Notes: generated by a model from the letters alone, not told the origin. A DNA stretch of 36,357 nt from Syntrophobacteraceae bacterium (GCA_013314815.1 JABUEY010000030.1:1-36357); one strand, 5' to 3'; counted from the first letter of the stretch, positions 19,016 to 28,847 are shown. Numbers and translations are program-made.

Positions 19016-20704
19016 TCAATTTGCGGTCGAAGCCTTCTGCTCTTTGATCGCCTCCCTGCGCAGTTCCTTCCTCGAAATCTTCCCGACAGCGGTCTTGGGA
19101 AGAGCGTCACGGAACTCCACGGCCCTGGGGACCTTGTACGCCGCGAGCCTGGCCTTGCAGAACTGCCGGATTTCGTCTTCCGTCAGGGACTCACCAGGTT
19201 TGAGAACCACAAAGACCTTTACGATCTCGCCACGATACGGATCCGGCATTCCGATGGCCACACCGTCCAGAATCTTCGGATGCTCGTAGAGGACTTCGTC
19301 GATCTCCCGGGGATAGATGTTATACCCTCCCGAGATGATCAGGTCCTTCTTGCGATCGATGACAAAGACGTAGCCGTCCTCATCCATCGTGGCTATGTCC
19401 CCGGTGTAAAGCCATCCGTCGCGCAGAGCGTCGGCTGTTTCGCTTTCCATCTTCCAGTAGGATTTCATAACCTGTGGACCCTTGACAACCAGTTCGCCGG
19501 TCTCCCCCGTTGGCACATCGTCCGTACCGAAGTCGAGGTCGACAATTCGGCAGTCCGTGTCGGGGAGGGCAAGCCCGATGGAACCGATCTTGCGGACACC
19601 GGTCAACGGATTGGCATGCGTCACGGGGCTGGATTCCGACAGGCCGTAACCCTCGATGATGACCCCTCCCGTAAGCGCCTCGAACTTGCGCAGGGCTTCG
19701 ACGGGCATGGGGGCCGCACCAGTGATGCAGAAACGGATGGACGAAAGGTTGTATGCCTGGATTTTCGGATGGTTGGTCAAAGCCGTAAATATCGTCGGGA
19801 CCCCAGGCAAGAGCGTCGGTCTTGTCTTGTGGATGGTCTTGAGCAGGTCATCCGGGTCGAAGCGCGGCACAAGAATCATGCTGCAGCCGGCATAGAGGGG
19901 AAGGTTCATGGCGACGGTCATGCCGAAAACATGGAAAATAGGGAGTATGGACAGGAACCTGTCTTCCCGGTATCTCAAGTCGGGAAACCATGCGGCGATC
20001 TGGACGACATTGGCGAGGATGTTCCGGTGAGACAACATCACCCCTTTGGCGATTCCCGTTGTGCCTCCCGTATATTGGAGCAAAGCCAGGTCGTCGAGTT
20101 CCACGGAACAGGGTGGAGGGGGATCGGAAGCGGCCTGGATGAGTCGCGAAAGATTGAAGATCTTGGTGTCATCGTAGGGCACAGAGGTGAAAAGCTTCTT
20201 GAGCTTCGCCCTGACGGGATAAAGATACTTAAGAGGAAAAGGCAGGTATTCCTTGAGGCTGGTAACGACGAGCTTCTCGACGGCAGTCCGGGGCAGTACT
20301 TTCTCCACTCTCGGATAGAGATGATCCAGGATGACCGCCGCTTCGCATCCGGAGTCCTTCCATTGGTGTTCGATTTCTCTTTCCACGTACAGGGGATTGG
20401 TCAAAACCCCGACAGCCCCAAGCCACAACGTCGCATAGTAGGTGATGATCGTCTGGGGACAGTTGGGAAGCATGATCGCCACCCTGGTTCCAGCTTTTAC
20501 ACCCAGCCGTCGCAGGGCGGAAGCCATCCTCAGCGTGTGCTCCCAGAACTCCCGGTACGAGTATTTTGCACCGAAAAATTCGATTGCCGGATTCGACGGA
20601 TAGTCCTTGACGTTCCTTTCCACCAGCAGAGGCAGACTCAGCTCCGGATATGTCAAGGTTTGCGGAACACGTGGGTCATAGCTTTTATACCAGAGGCGAT
20701 CCAT
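19016..20704 (-). CDS. Long-chain fatty acid-CoA ligase (AMP-forming)
   Basis: The enzyme activates a carboxylic acid to its acyl-CoA through an acyl-adenylate. The 562-residue protein has the P-loop-like AMP motif YTGGTTGIAKG (211-221), the EGYGLSESSPVTHANP block, the YTGDIATMDEDGYVFVIDRK hinge and the catalytic lysine near 542 in KTAVGKISRKELR. The frame is open to 20791, but the ATG at 20704 lies beside GAAGGGAAGGGAA and gives the normal start MDRLWYKSYDP. It follows etfA by 112 bp in the same orientation, which fits fatty acid activation for beta-oxidation or lipid recycling. Chain length is not predictable from sequence alone; FadD-type is most likely. Confidence 0.92.
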   Translation of the reverse strand: MDRLWYKSYDPRVPQTLTYPELSLPLLVERNVKDYPSNPAIEFFGAKYSYREFWEHTLRMASALRRLGVKAGTRVAIMLPNCPQTIITYYATLWLGAVGVLTNPLYVEREIEHQWKDSGCEAAVILDHLYPRVEKVLPRTAVEKLVVTSLKEYLPFPLKYLYPVRAKLKKLFTSVPYDDTKIFNLSRLIQAASDPPPPCSVELDDLALLQYTGGTTGIAKGVMLSHRNILANVVQIAAWFPDLRYREDRFLSILPIFHVFGMTVAMNLPLYAGCSMILVPRFDPDDLLKTIHKTRPTLLPGVPTIFTALTNHPKIQAYNLSSIRFCITGAAPMPVEALRKFEALTGGVIIEGYGLSESSPVTHANPLTGVRKIGSIGLALPDTDCRIVDLDFGTDDVPTGETGELVVKGPQVMKSYWKMESETADALRDGWLYTGDIATMDEDGYVFVIDRKKDLIISGGYNIYPREIDEVLYEHPKILDGVAIGMPDPYRGEIVKVFVVLKPGESLTEDEIRQFCKARLAAYKVPRAVEFRDALPKTAVGKISRKELRREAIKEQKASTAN

Positions 20705-20816
20705 TTCCCTTCCCTTCATAACGGTTCCAATGCCGGAGCCGGTAAACCGCAGTCCGAGGCAGTCAAAAAAGAAAGCCGGACCACGTGGCAAGAGCAGTCC
20801 GGCCTGTTGCCCAACC

Positions 20817-21806
20817 CTATGAGCATGTACTTTTCAGCTTGATTACCTCCTCCTTGAAAGCAGGAACAAACTTGAAGAGGTCCTCGACCACCCCGTAGTC
20901 GGCCTTGCTGAAAATCGGTGCGTCCGGATCCTTGTTGACGGCCACGATATACTTGGAATACCCCATCCCGGCAAGATGCTGGATCGCACCCGATATTCCC
21001 ACGGCAATGTACAGGTTGGGAGTGACCACCTTTCCCGTCTGTCCCACCTGATCCGAGTGCGGTCTCCACCCGGAATCCACCGCCGCGCGCGAGGCTCCCA
21101 CCGCCGCACCGAGCACCTGCGCCAATTCTTCGAGCATAACGAAGTTGCCGGCCTCCTTCATGCCTCGTCCACCGGACACGATGATTTCCGCTTCCGACAA
21201 TTCCACCTTTCCCGAAGTGTCCATGTCTATGGACTTCACGGAAGACCGCGCTTCGGGAACGGGCAAATCGAGCATGACTACCTCAGCCTGCCTGGATTCG
21301 TCGGGCACCAGGCAATCCATAATGTTGGGACGGCATGACATGAGCGGTAGAGTCCCCTCCGACCAGTCGCTCCATGCAAAGCACTTACCGGCGAAAATCG
21401 GCCACTTGGCCCTTATCTTCCCGCCCTCGCAGGCGATCTGCACACAATCCTGTACAAGAGTGACACGAAGCCGGGCTCCCAGCCGGGCTCCCAGGTCCCT
21501 CCCGTCCACGGACGCCGGCAGAATGACGGCGGCCGGGTCGCACATCTTCACCGCCTCGGCGACTATGGGTACATAGGTCTCGGCCAGGTAATTCTCCAGC
21601 GCCGGATCATCTCTCACAAACACCTTGTCCACACCGTATCTTCCGAGTTCCGCGGCCCTGGCTGCCACTCCCGATCCGACGGCGACCGCACAAAGTCCGA
21701 TCCCGAGACTGTCCGCTATTCTCCTGCCTTCACTGGCCACTTCAAAAGTAACCCGGCGAAAGTTTGCGCCGCGGAATTCAGCAATCACACAAATGCAATT
21801 TCCCAT
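20817..21806 (-). CDS. etfA: Electron transfer flavoprotein, alpha subunit
   Basis: EtfA binds FAD and with EtfB carries electrons from acyl-CoA dehydrogenases to the quinone pool or another partner. The 329-residue protein shows the C-terminal FAD domain: [25 protein letters not shown], then [17 protein letters not shown] and [13 protein letters not shown]. Two ATGs occur; the one at 21806 has AAGGAG 7 nt ahead and is preferred over 21812. It follows etfB by 15 bp. No acyl-CoA dehydrogenase or ETF:quinone oxidoreductase gene is beside it, so the partner cannot be named. Confidence 0.95.
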   Translation of the reverse strand: MGNCICVIAEFRGANFRRVTFEVASEGRRIADSLGIGLCAVAVGSGVAARAAELGRYGVDKVFVRDDPALENYLAETYVPIVAEAVKMCDPAAVILPASVDGRDLGARLGARLRVTLVQDCVQIACEGGKIRAKWPIFAGKCFAWSDWSEGTLPLMSCRPNIMDCLVPDESRQAEVVMLDLPVPEARSSVKSIDMDTSGKVELSEAEIIVSGGRGMKEAGNFVMLEELAQVLGAAVGASRAAVDSGWRPHSDQVGQTGKVVTPNLYIAVGISGAIQHLAGMGYSKYIVAVNKDPDAPIFSKADYGVVEDLFKFVPAFKEEVIKLKSTCS

Positions 21807-21821
21807 TTCCATTCTCCTTCC

Positions 21822-22619
21822 CTAGATCACCCTGGCTTCCTCGTGGAGCACTCTGACCAACTCCCTGGCTTTGCCCTCCGTATCCAGGCCATCGTCGATC
21901 ATTCGACCCGCGGCCCTCTGAGGAGGCATCTCCAGTGACGTGATGCGAATCCGGGCGGTTTCCGGGCCGAAATCGGCCGGATCCAGCCCCAGGTCGGTCA
22001 GTTTTCTTGCCTTCAGAGGCTTCTTCTTGGCTTTCATGATCCCGGGCAGGGATGCGTAGCGGGGATTCCAGATGGCATGGGATCCCCCAAGCGTCACCAG
22101 CACCGGCAGAGGCGATTCCAGCGTGACCTTGCCACCTTCGATGGGCCGCTCGATGGTCACGACTTTCCCGTCCGATTCGAGGGATACGGCAAGGGGCAGG
22201 TGAGGCCAGCCAAGCATTTCAGCCACGATGGCACCACGTTGTCCCTGGTCGTAGTCCACGGCGCGGGAACCCATCAGGATGATTTCCGGATCGCACTCCG
22301 TCGCTGCGGCGGCAAGAGCCCTGGTCACACGCAGAAAGTCGGCGGTCTTCATCGCCGGGTCATCCACGTGCACCGCATCGTCAGCTCCCATGGCCAGGGC
22401 CGTCCGCAAAGCCTCGACCACCCTCGGAGGACCGTACGTTACCACGGTCACGTTGCCGCCATGCTTCGACTTGAGTCTCAGCGCGGCCTCGATTGCGAAT
22501 TCGTCGTAGGGATTGATGATCCATTTGAGTCCTTCCGTCACAATCGACTTGTTGTCGGGCGCGATGCGAATGACGGATTCGGTATCCGGCGTCTGTTTGA
22601 TGATGACAACAATGTTCAC
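21822..22619 (-). CDS. etfB: Electron transfer flavoprotein, beta subunit
   Basis: EtfB binds AMP (or a second FAD in bifurcating types) and docks with dehydrogenases. The 265-residue protein has IVVIIKQTPDTES at the start, the NPYDEFAIEAAL segment and the nucleotide-binding block GSRAVDYDQGQRGAIVAEMLGWP (about 120-142). The frame is open to 22661, but the GTG at 22619 follows GAAGGAG at good spacing and gives the family's normal N-terminus. It is the first gene of the long minus-strand string that runs through etfA and the acyl-CoA ligase towards fabH. Whether this ETF bifurcates cannot be decided by eye. Confidence 0.94.
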   Translation of the reverse strand: MNIVVIIKQTPDTESVIRIAPDNKSIVTEGLKWIINPYDEFAIEAALRLKSKHGGNVTVVTYGPPRVVEALRTALAMGADDAVHVDDPAMKTADFLRVTRALAAAATECDPEIILMGSRAVDYDQGQRGAIVAEMLGWPHLPLAVSLESDGKVVTIERPIEGGKVTLESPLPVLVTLGGSHAIWNPRYASLPGIMKAKKKPLKARKLTDLGLDPADFGPETARIRITSLEMPPQRAAGRMIDDGLDTEGKARELVRVLHEEARVI

Positions 22620-22990
22620 GACATCTCCTTCCTCGATTTCTATTTCGCGGAGTCTCTTCACTGGGGAAGCACTTTTTTGACCGGACCAAACAGCGTATGT
22701 TGACCGTTAACGTCGTCCCTTAGCATATCCCTATCCGTGGATTCAAGCACAAACGCAGTCGGGATACTATGAAGACGAAAAAAGAATCGACCTTATTTTG
22801 CACAATGATATGAGCCAATTAGAAGATGGGATCGTAGTGGAAAGGCGATGGAACGGTGAGAGACGCCGGAGCAGGATGACCGCACACGTATCCCTTGGAC
22901 CCATGGGAGACTTTTCAGCCTGAAATCCGGGATTTCAGGCTTCCACACGTTTCGCCTTCCCCTGGAGCGGTCAAGTTTCGGCCTATTCTG
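22620..22990. other. Gap between the Fur-family gene and etfB, with a perfect palindrome
   Basis: These 371 bp carry no gene I can support. At 22917-22941 AGCCTGAAATCC and its exact complement form 12-bp arms around one base. It lies about 50 bp beyond the Fur-family stop, so it may end that transcript, although no T-run follows. The etfB promoter should lie in the left half, but no convincing -35/-10 pair was found. Confidence 0.6.
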
Positions 22991-23440
22991 CTATTTGGGG
23001 GCTCGCGACGCCTCGATGTTCCTGCGGCATTCAGGGCAGTATCCCTGGAGAATAACCTGTTGTCGCAAGACCTGAAATCCGCTTTTCTCCTGGGGCACAA
23101 TCTTCTGATCGATGATCGGAGTATCGGCATCCTGGATCGAGTGGCACTGCAGACAGACGAGGTGGTGATGCGCGCCGAGGTTGGCGTCGTAGCGGGCCAC
23201 TTCCGTTATTGGACTCACCTTTTCAATCAGTCCCACCTCGTAGAATCTTTCCAGGGTCTTGTAGACCGTACCCAGCGAAATCATCGGAAAGCGCTTCTTA
23301 ACATGCTGATAGATGACCTCCGCGCTGGGGTGTTCCTTGGTGTTGTAAAGGGCCTGATAGATCGCGAGTCGCTGGTAAGTTACCTGGAGTCCGTGGTCTC
23401 TGAGAGTCGCAATGAAATCCTTGTCGTTTTTCCCCTCCAT
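22991..23440 (-). CDS. Fur-family regulator, PerR-like
   Basis: This 149-residue DNA-binding metalloregulator has the winged-helix part LRDHGLQVTYQRLAIYQAL ... SLGTVYKTLERFYEVGLI (about 10-75). The dimer/metal domain contains RYDANLGAHHHLVCLQC, the CxxC pair of a structural zinc site (LQC and GYCPECR) and the DADTPIID stretch. The pattern resembles peroxide-sensing PerR more than iron-sensing Fur, but a Fur or Zur role cannot be excluded. The ATG at 23440 has a GAGGGGGGA site; an in-frame TTG at 23446 is less likely. A palindrome over its own -10 box suggests autoregulation. No peroxidase gene is adjacent. Confidence 0.9.
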   Translation of the reverse strand: MEGKNDKDFIATLRDHGLQVTYQRLAIYQALYNTKEHPSAEVIYQHVKKRFPMISLGTVYKTLERFYEVGLIEKVSPITEVARYDANLGAHHHLVCLQCHSIQDADTPIIDQKIVPQEKSGFQVLRQQVILQGYCPECRRNIEASRAPK

Positions 23441-23518
23441 GTTCAAATCCCCCCTCGTCAGAACAGAATTCCAGCCTTCGCTACGGGGTCCTTCCCCTGT
23501 AAACGATATCCCATTGTG

Positions 23519-23548
23519 ATTCTATAAGAATGGTCAGGATTCATGCAA
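23519..23548 (-). promoter_or_regulatory. Promoter and operator-like palindrome of the PerR-like gene
   Basis: On the minus strand TTGCAT (23543-23548) and TATAGA (23521-23526) are 16 bp apart. The -10 box lies within the palindrome ATTCTATAAGAAT (23519-23531; arms ATTCT/AGAAT). This is AT-rich and box-like, consistent with Fur/PerR-type autoregulation. Confidence 0.5.
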
Positions 23549-23579
23549 GTTTTTTCTTCTGAGAATCCATCTTTAATCA

Positions 23580-25475
23580 TCAATCATCGGCAGGTGTTCC
23601 TCGGGTCTGCATCTGGTTTCCGTGATAACGTTTTAGGTAGACAAGCAGGACGGATAAGGCGGCAGGGGTCATTCCAGGCACCCGTGATGCCTGACCCATC
23701 GAACGAGGGCGTATGGTTTCGAGCTTTTGCCGGATCTCGTTGGAAAGCCCGGGAACACTTCCAAAGGGGAAATCCTCGGGCACAACCAGCTGTTCGAGCT
23801 GTTTAAACCTTGCCACCTCGGCATCCTGCCTTTGCAGATAGCCCTCATACTTGCATTCCACCTCCACCTGCTCCTGTACCCTGCTGCACAAAACCGAGGG
23901 AGGCGGCGATATGGCTTCGATGTCGGCGTACGTGATTTCCGGCCGCTTGAGAAGCCGGTCGAGGGATGCGGGCTCTTCCAGGGGCTGTGACCCTTTCAAT
24001 ACCAGAATGTCGTTGACGGATTTGACAGGACGCACGGACGTCTTTCGAAGCCGATGGAGTTCGCTGCGGATGGCGTTTCGCCTTTCCATGAGTTCCTGCC
24101 GGGCCGAAGGGGAATGCAGTCCCAGTTCACAGCCTTTTTCGAGCAGCCTGAGGTCGGCGTTGTCCTCCCTGAGCAGCAGCCTGTATTCGGCTCTCGAGGT
24201 AAAGATACGGTAGGGTTCATTGGTTCCCCGGGTGACCAGGTCGTCTATCATAACGGCCATATAAGCTTCTGACCGGTCGAGCAGGAAAGGCGGCCTTCCC
24301 TGCACCTTGAGCGCCGCGTTGATGCCGGCCCACAGCCCCTGCGCCGCAGCCTCCTCATACCCCGAAGTCCCGTTGATCTGGCCTGCCAGGTACATACCCT
24401 GGACGGATTTTGTCTCGAGGGTCGGACGCAGTTGGGTCGGCTGGACGAAGTCGTATTCTATGGCGTACGCCGGGCGCATCACCTCCGCCTCCTCCAGCCC
24501 GCATATCGAGCGGACAAGCTTCAGCTGAATCTCGTAAGGGAGGGAATTGCCCGTTCCACTCGCATAGATCTCCTCGGTTTCCAGGCCCTCCGGTTCCAGG
24601 ATGATTTGATGTACGTCCCGGTGGGGGAATTTCATAATCTTGTCTTCGAGGGAGGGGCAGTACCTGGCGGAAACTCCCTCGATCGTGCCGTTGTAGAGGG
24701 GAGACAGGTGAATGTGACTGCGGACGAGTTCGTGAGTTCTCTTACTGGTGCTGCCGATATAGCAGGGAACCTGGGGAAGGGGGATCGTTTCCGTCATGAG
24801 GGAAAAAGGGCGGGGGTCGTCGTCGCCGGCCTGCTCCCTGAACCGGGTGAAATCGATGCTGCCGCGGGATATCCGGGCCGGGGTACCCGTCTTCATTCTG
24901 CCCAGCTCGAAACCCAGTGCCTGCAGACTGTCCGCCAGTCCGTCGGATGGGAACTCGCCGGCCCTGCCCGACGGTATGCTCCTTGTGCCGATGTGGATCA
25001 GACCATGCAGAAAAGTTCCCGTAGCCAGCACAACGGCTCGCGATCCCCAGAACACTCCGAATTGATCCACAACGCCCACCACCCTGGCTCCCTCGACGGC
25101 CAGGGATTCCACCAGCACCTGTTTGAGTTCCAGGTTCGGCTGCAGTTCAAGTTTATGCTTCATCAAGGTGCGATACATCACCTTGTCGTTCTGGGTGCGC
25201 GTGCCACGCACGGCCGGACCCTTCTTTGTGTTCAGCCTCCTGAACTGGATGGCCGTGAGATCCGTCACCCTGGCCATCTCTCCGCCGAGCGCATCGATTT
25301 CCTTCACCAGGTGGCCTTTCCCGATACCGCCTACGGAAGGGGAACACGGCATGTGGGCAACGGAATCGAGTGCTATGGAGAACACCAGGGTTTCGCACCC
25401 CATGCGGGCGGCGGCCAGTGCCGCTTCGCACCCCGCATGCCCAGCCCCGACAACAATGACGTCATACTGTTTCAT
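23580..25475 (-). CDS. mnmG: tRNA uridine-5-carboxymethylaminomethyl modification enzyme MnmG (GidA)
   Basis: MnmG works with MnmE to install the cmnm5 group at wobble uridine 34 of certain tRNAs. The 631-residue protein matches the family length. The FAD fingerprint is [21 protein letters not shown] (about 6-26). Other hallmarks are [25 protein letters not shown], the [16 protein letters not shown] block and the C-terminal [12 protein letters not shown] region. The frame is open to 25586, but the ATG at 25475 gives the standard [10 protein letters not shown] start. It diverges from the radical SAM gene across a 213-bp gap and precedes the PerR-like gene. Confidence 0.97.
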   Translation of the reverse strand: MKQYDVIVVGAGHAGCEAALAAARMGCETLVFSIALDSVAHMPCSPSVGGIGKGHLVKEIDALGGEMARVTDLTAIQFRRLNTKKGPAVRGTRTQNDKVMYRTLMKHKLELQPNLELKQVLVESLAVEGARVVGVVDQFGVFWGSRAVVLATGTFLHGLIHIGTRSIPSGRAGEFPSDGLADSLQALGFELGRMKTGTPARISRGSIDFTRFREQAGDDDPRPFSLMTETIPLPQVPCYIGSTSKRTHELVRSHIHLSPLYNGTIEGVSARYCPSLEDKIMKFPHRDVHQIILEPEGLETEEIYASGTGNSLPYEIQLKLVRSICGLEEAEVMRPAYAIEYDFVQPTQLRPTLETKSVQGMYLAGQINGTSGYEEAAAQGLWAGINAALKVQGRPPFLLDRSEAYMAVMIDDLVTRGTNEPYRIFTSRAEYRLLLREDNADLRLLEKGCELGLHSPSARQELMERRNAIRSELHRLRKTSVRPVKSVNDILVLKGSQPLEEPASLDRLLKRPEITYADIEAISPPPSVLCSRVQEQVEVECKYEGYLQRQDAEVARFKQLEQLVVPEDFPFGSVPGLSNEIRQKLETIRPRSMGQASRVPGMTPAALSVLLVYLKRYHGNQMQTRGTPADD

Positions 25476-25688
25476 TTCCGGAAAGACCTCTGCGCCGGAA
25501 CATCCCTTATCCGGCTCTTCCAACGGCAAGCCCTTGCCCGACCTGTAACCACAGCCGCCTGCCCTCTTCCGAATCCGGTTCCACAAGGCCCGTCGGGCAG
25601 ACGAATCAACGGATCTGCACCCTTTTCCAACCGGCGGCGTGCTGGTATGATATCAAAGGTTTTCATTGATTTCGAGAGGACACCCATC

Positions 25689-26654
25689 ATGCCCGGAACG
25701 CACCATGATCTTCACTCAGGCAAAACGAGGCCTTACCGCGATTACAGTTCGTACCTGCGTGAACTGTTCGGCTGCCGCGTCCAGAAGATCAGCCTCGACG
25801 CGGGACTTACCTGCCCCAACCGCGACGGATCCCTGGGATACGGCGGCTGCATCTACTGCAACCATCGAGGTTCCGGAACCGCTGCGGCACGGACGAAGAC
25901 CATCGGCGAACAGATCGCGCAAGGAAAGGCTTTTCTTGCAAGACGCTACAAGGCGTCCCGGTTTATCGCTTATTTCCAGTCCTTTACCAACACCTACGCC
26001 CCCCTGCCTCACTTGAAGCAGCTCTACGGTCAGGCCCTGGCCGACCCCGACGTTGTCGGGCTCAATATCGGTACCCGGCCGGACTGCGTGGCAGATCCCG
26101 TTCTCGATCATCTCGCGCGGCTCTCCACTCGGCACCTCATCTGGATCGAATACGGCCTCCAGTCATCCCACGACAGGACTCTCCAACTGATCCGCCGGGG
26201 CCACGACGTGCAGGCTTTCATCGATGCCGTGCGACGCACCCGCATGCGCGAGATACCGGTGTGTGTACATGTCATCCTCGGTCTGCCCGGGGAAACCCGC
26301 GATGACATGCTGCAGACGGCCCGCTTTCTGGCCTCCCAGGACATCCAGGGCGTGAAAATCCACCTTCTCTACGTCATCCGGGGGACCGTCCTTTCTCAAT
26401 GGCACGCGACGGGGAAGTACCGGTGCCTCAGCCGGGATGAATATGTCCAGGCCGTTGCTGAATTCCTCGCTCTCTTGCCGGATCACGTGGTGGTTCATCG
26501 CCTCACGGGGGATCCTCATCCCGAAGAACTGGCAGCGCCCGCCTGGGCCCTCGAAAAGCACAGGAACCTGCAGGAGATTGTGAAATACATGGAACAGAGG
26601 TCCCTGCGCCAGGGTGGTGCTTTCCAGCCCGATCCCCCCGGCGAACGCTCGTGA
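25689..26654 (+). CDS. TIGR01212-family radical SAM protein (YhcC-like)
   Basis: This 321-residue enzyme belongs to the radical SAM family; the reaction is unknown. The cluster motif is the family's unusual spacing, C42 in TCPNRDG with C54 and C57 in GGCIYCN, a C-x11-C-x2-C pattern instead of CxxxCxxC. Later blocks FQSFTNTYAPL, GTRPDCVAD, WIEYGLQSSHDRTL and HVILGLPGE are diagnostic. The open frame extends upstream to 24432, but that part is antisense to mnmG; the ATG at 25689 with GAGAGGA ahead gives the real start. It stands alone, divergent from mnmG. Confidence 0.9.
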   Translation: MPGTHHDLHSGKTRPYRDYSSYLRELFGCRVQKISLDAGLTCPNRDGSLGYGGCIYCNHRGSGTAAARTKTIGEQIAQGKAFLARRYKASRFIAYFQSFTNTYAPLPHLKQLYGQALADPDVVGLNIGTRPDCVADPVLDHLARLSTRHLIWIEYGLQSSHDRTLQLIRRGHDVQAFIDAVRRTRMREIPVCVHVILGLPGETRDDMLQTARFLASQDIQGVKIHLLYVIRGTVLSQWHATGKYRCLSRDEYVQAVAEFLALLPDHVVVHRLTGDPHPEELAAPAWALEKHRNLQEIVKYMEQRSLRQGGAFQPDPPGERS

Positions 26655-26683
26655 TCTCGTCCGGTTTTCCTGTCGGGGTTTCA

Positions 26684-26712
26684 TTGACACCTGGCATGGA
26701 GTCAGTTAAATA
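26684..26712 (+). promoter_or_regulatory. Promoter of the gspG-like gene
   Basis: A perfect TTGACA (26684-26689) and TAAATA (26707-26712) have a 17-bp spacer. It lies in the 153-bp gap after the radical SAM gene and about 95 bp before the pseudopilin start, so this gene probably has its own transcript. Confidence 0.65.
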
Positions 26713-26807
26713 GCGGGGGAGGAGATGTCGATGCGTCCTGTTTGATCGGCAGCCGGTGATGTACTTCTTCTCCCGTCAATTGAAAATTGCAGTCTCGGAG
26801 AGAGATC

Positions 26808-27260
26808 ATGGAAGAATGGAAAGAGGATCGTCTTTTGAGCAGGAGAGGACCTGTCAGGTGCCAGAGAGGTTTTACGCTCATCGAACTTCTGATCGTCATG
26901 ATTATTCTGGGTCTATTGGCGGCGCTGGTGGCTCCCAAGATGTTCCAGAAGGTAGGCAGCTCCAGGCAGAAAGCCGCTAAAGCGCAGATTTCCATGATAG
27001 GCACCGCCCTGGATGCTTACCGGCTCGACTGCGGCAGGTATCCGACGACGGAAGAGGGCCTGCAGGCCCTCATGAAGAACCCGGGGATCGAAACCTGGGA
27101 CGGCCCGTACCTTTCCAAGGAAATCCCTCCGGATCCGTGGGGCAGGCCTTACTATTACCGCTTTCCGGGCGAACATGGAGAATATGATCTTTATTCGCTT
27201 GGCGCGGACGGCCAGGAAGGTGGAGACAGTGAAAACGCCGATGTTTTGAGCTGGATCTGA
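26808..27260 (+). CDS. gspG: Type II secretion major pseudopilin GspG-like protein
   Basis: GspG is the main subunit of the type II secretion pseudopilus. The prepilin peptidase site is R-G^FTLIELLIV, with the conserved Glu five residues after the cut (E26), followed by one long hydrophobic helix. The C-terminal half has the GspG pattern YPTTEEGLQALM ... DPWGRPYYYRFPGEHGEYDLYSLGADGQEGG, where Asp residues bind calcium in known structures. The ATG at 26808 with GGAGAGAG gives a 21-residue leader, longer than usual; a TTG at 26835 with GAGGA would give a 12-residue leader. No other gsp gene is visible nearby. Confidence 0.9.
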   Translation: MEEWKEDRLLSRRGPVRCQRGFTLIELLIVMIILGLLAALVAPKMFQKVGSSRQKAAKAQISMIGTALDAYRLDCGRYPTTEEGLQALMKNPGIETWDGPYLSKEIPPDPWGRPYYYRFPGEHGEYDLYSLGADGQEGGDSENADVLSWI

Positions 27261-27308
27261 TTCCTACCCACAGTGAACTTGGCCTGCACCTGTTTAATCC
27301 GCTTTTCC

Positions 27309-27337
27309 TTGACATGCCTGTACCAAAATGGTTTTAG
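27309..27337 (+). promoter_or_regulatory. Candidate promoter of tRNA-Leu
   Basis: A perfect TTGACA (27309-27314) precedes TTTTAG (27332-27337) by 17 bp. The -10 box is poor. It lies 34 bp upstream of the tRNA and could also serve tig, since no terminator separates the two. Confidence 0.45.
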
Positions 27338-27370
27338 TAACGATTTGGGATAAATGTTCGGTCCGTTCGG

Positions 27371-27457
27371 GCGAGAGTGGCGGAACTGGTAGACGCACTG
27401 GACTTAGGATCCAGCCCTGCTGGCAGGATGGGGGTTCAATTCCCCCCTCTCGCACCA
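27371..27457 (+). tRNA. tRNA-Leu (anticodon UAG)
   Basis: An 87-nt class II tRNA with encoded CCA. The acceptor arms GCGAGAG and CTCTCGC pair fully. The anticodon loop CTTAGGA is closed by CTGGA/TCCAG, giving anticodon TAG. The long variable arm and GGTTCAATTCC T-arm are present. Confidence 0.96.
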
Positions 27458-27514
27458 GGCCCGGGTAAAAGGAAAAGCTGATCAGCATCACTCCCCGACA
27501 GAAAGGTAAAAAAG

Positions 27515-28840
27515 GTGGAAATGAACGTTTCCGTTGTCGACCTCAGTGCGAACCAGAAGAAGCTTCAGGTGGAAATCCCCGCTGAAAGAGTGCAGGAAGA
27601 GATTGAAGGGAAGTACAGGGACCTTGCGAAGAAGGTGAGGATAAAGGGCTTTCGCCCGGGCAAGGTCCCGCGGAGCATCATCAAATCCTATTACGGGCAG
27701 TCCATCGAGAATGACGTTTCCTCCCAGTTTATCCGGGAAACCTTCTCTGAAGCCCTCCGAAGAACGGATCTGAAGCCTCTTGTCGAAGCCGATGTCAGTG
27801 AATCGCACTTTGCGGACAACGGGTCCTTCACATACATCGCCGTCGTGGACGTCTGTCCTCCTTTCGAAGTCGGAGCATACAAAGGTCTTGCCATCCGCAA
27901 ACCAGAGATTCATATCGACGAGGCGCAGGAGAAGGCCGAAATGGACCGTCTCCTTCAGCAGCATTCGCAGTTGCGCACCATCGAAGAGGAACGGCCAGTA
28001 AAGGAAGGCGACGTCGTTCTTGTCGACTTGACTCCCCTGGTGGACGGTTCGGTCTTTGAAAAGGGAAAGACCGACGACTACATGCTCGAAGTGGGCAAAA
28101 AAAGCATCCATCCGCACTTTGACGGCCACCTGGCCGGGCACCGTGTCGGGGATCGATTTTCCTTCGATGTGGATTATCCCGAGGACGCCCCCACAAGGGA
28201 GATCGCCGGCAAGCGGGTGACCTTCGACGTAACGGTGAAGGGACTCAAGGAGAAGATCGTTCCCGAACTAAACGACGAATTCGCCCGTACTGTGGGTAGT
28301 TTTGAAACGTTGGATGAACTGAAGCAGTCCATTCGAGATCAGCTGCTGAAACGCGAGGAACAGAAGGTGAGCGGCGAGGTCCGCAGGCAGATCGTCGACC
28401 AGCTTCTCTCCAAGGTCCAGATCGAACTGTCTTCCAAGGTGATCGAACGGGAAGTAGACCGGCTCATCGAGGGACTTCAGCACCAGTTTGAAAGCCAGGG
28501 CCTGAAGATAGACGCGGCGAGATTCAACAGCCCCGAGATCCGCGCCGAATACCGGCCGCAGGCGGACAAGAGCCTCCGCCGCCGCCTGATTCTCCAGCAG
28601 ATCGCCCGGCTTGAAAACATCGAACTCAGCGAAGACGAATCCGATGAAATCTACCGTGAAGTAGCCCGTCTTTTCCGCATCGACGTCCAGACCCTGAAGA
28701 CGGAATACACCGACAGCATCGTGGTGGAACAGGCAATGGAAAGGAAACTCGAAGACAAGGTTTTCCAGTTTCTGGAAGACGAAGCGATTATCCAATCTGA
28801 GGACGTCTCCCCGGAGGAGACGGACACGGACAAGGAGTAG
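27515..28840 (+). CDS. tig: Trigger factor (ribosome-bound chaperone, FKBP-type PPIase)
   Basis: Trigger factor meets nascent chains at the ribosome exit and has peptidyl-prolyl isomerase activity. The 441-residue protein has the ribosome-binding N-terminal domain with [17 protein letters not shown] (about 46-62; the family signature is GFRxGKxP). An FKBP-like domain (about 150-240, [11 protein letters not shown]) and a long helical C-terminal chaperone domain follow. The GTG at 27515 has GAAAGG 8 nt ahead; the ATG at 27521 is an alternative with poorer spacing. It is co-oriented with clpP, whose start lies 7 bp beyond its stop. Confidence 0.95.
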   Translation: MEMNVSVVDLSANQKKLQVEIPAERVQEEIEGKYRDLAKKVRIKGFRPGKVPRSIIKSYYGQSIENDVSSQFIRETFSEALRRTDLKPLVEADVSESHFADNGSFTYIAVVDVCPPFEVGAYKGLAIRKPEIHIDEAQEKAEMDRLLQQHSQLRTIEEERPVKEGDVVLVDLTPLVDGSVFEKGKTDDYMLEVGKKSIHPHFDGHLAGHRVGDRFSFDVDYPEDAPTREIAGKRVTFDVTVKGLKEKIVPELNDEFARTVGSFETLDELKQSIRDQLLKREEQKVSGEVRRQIVDQLLSKVQIELSSKVIEREVDRLIEGLQHQFESQGLKIDAARFNSPEIRAEYRPQADKSLRRRLILQQIARLENIELSEDESDEIYREVARLFRIDVQTLKTEYTDSIVVEQAMERKLEDKVFQFLEDEAIIQSEDVSPEETDTDKE

Positions 28841-28847
28841 TCTCCCC

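Noticed and set aside
19280-20842. 520-codon frame antisense to the acyl-CoA ligase
   Set aside because: The sense strand has every ligase motif in order; the antisense product is a codon-bias artefact.
24432-25688. Upstream extension of the radical SAM frame
   Set aside because: It runs antisense through mnmG; the real start with a ribosome site is at 25689.
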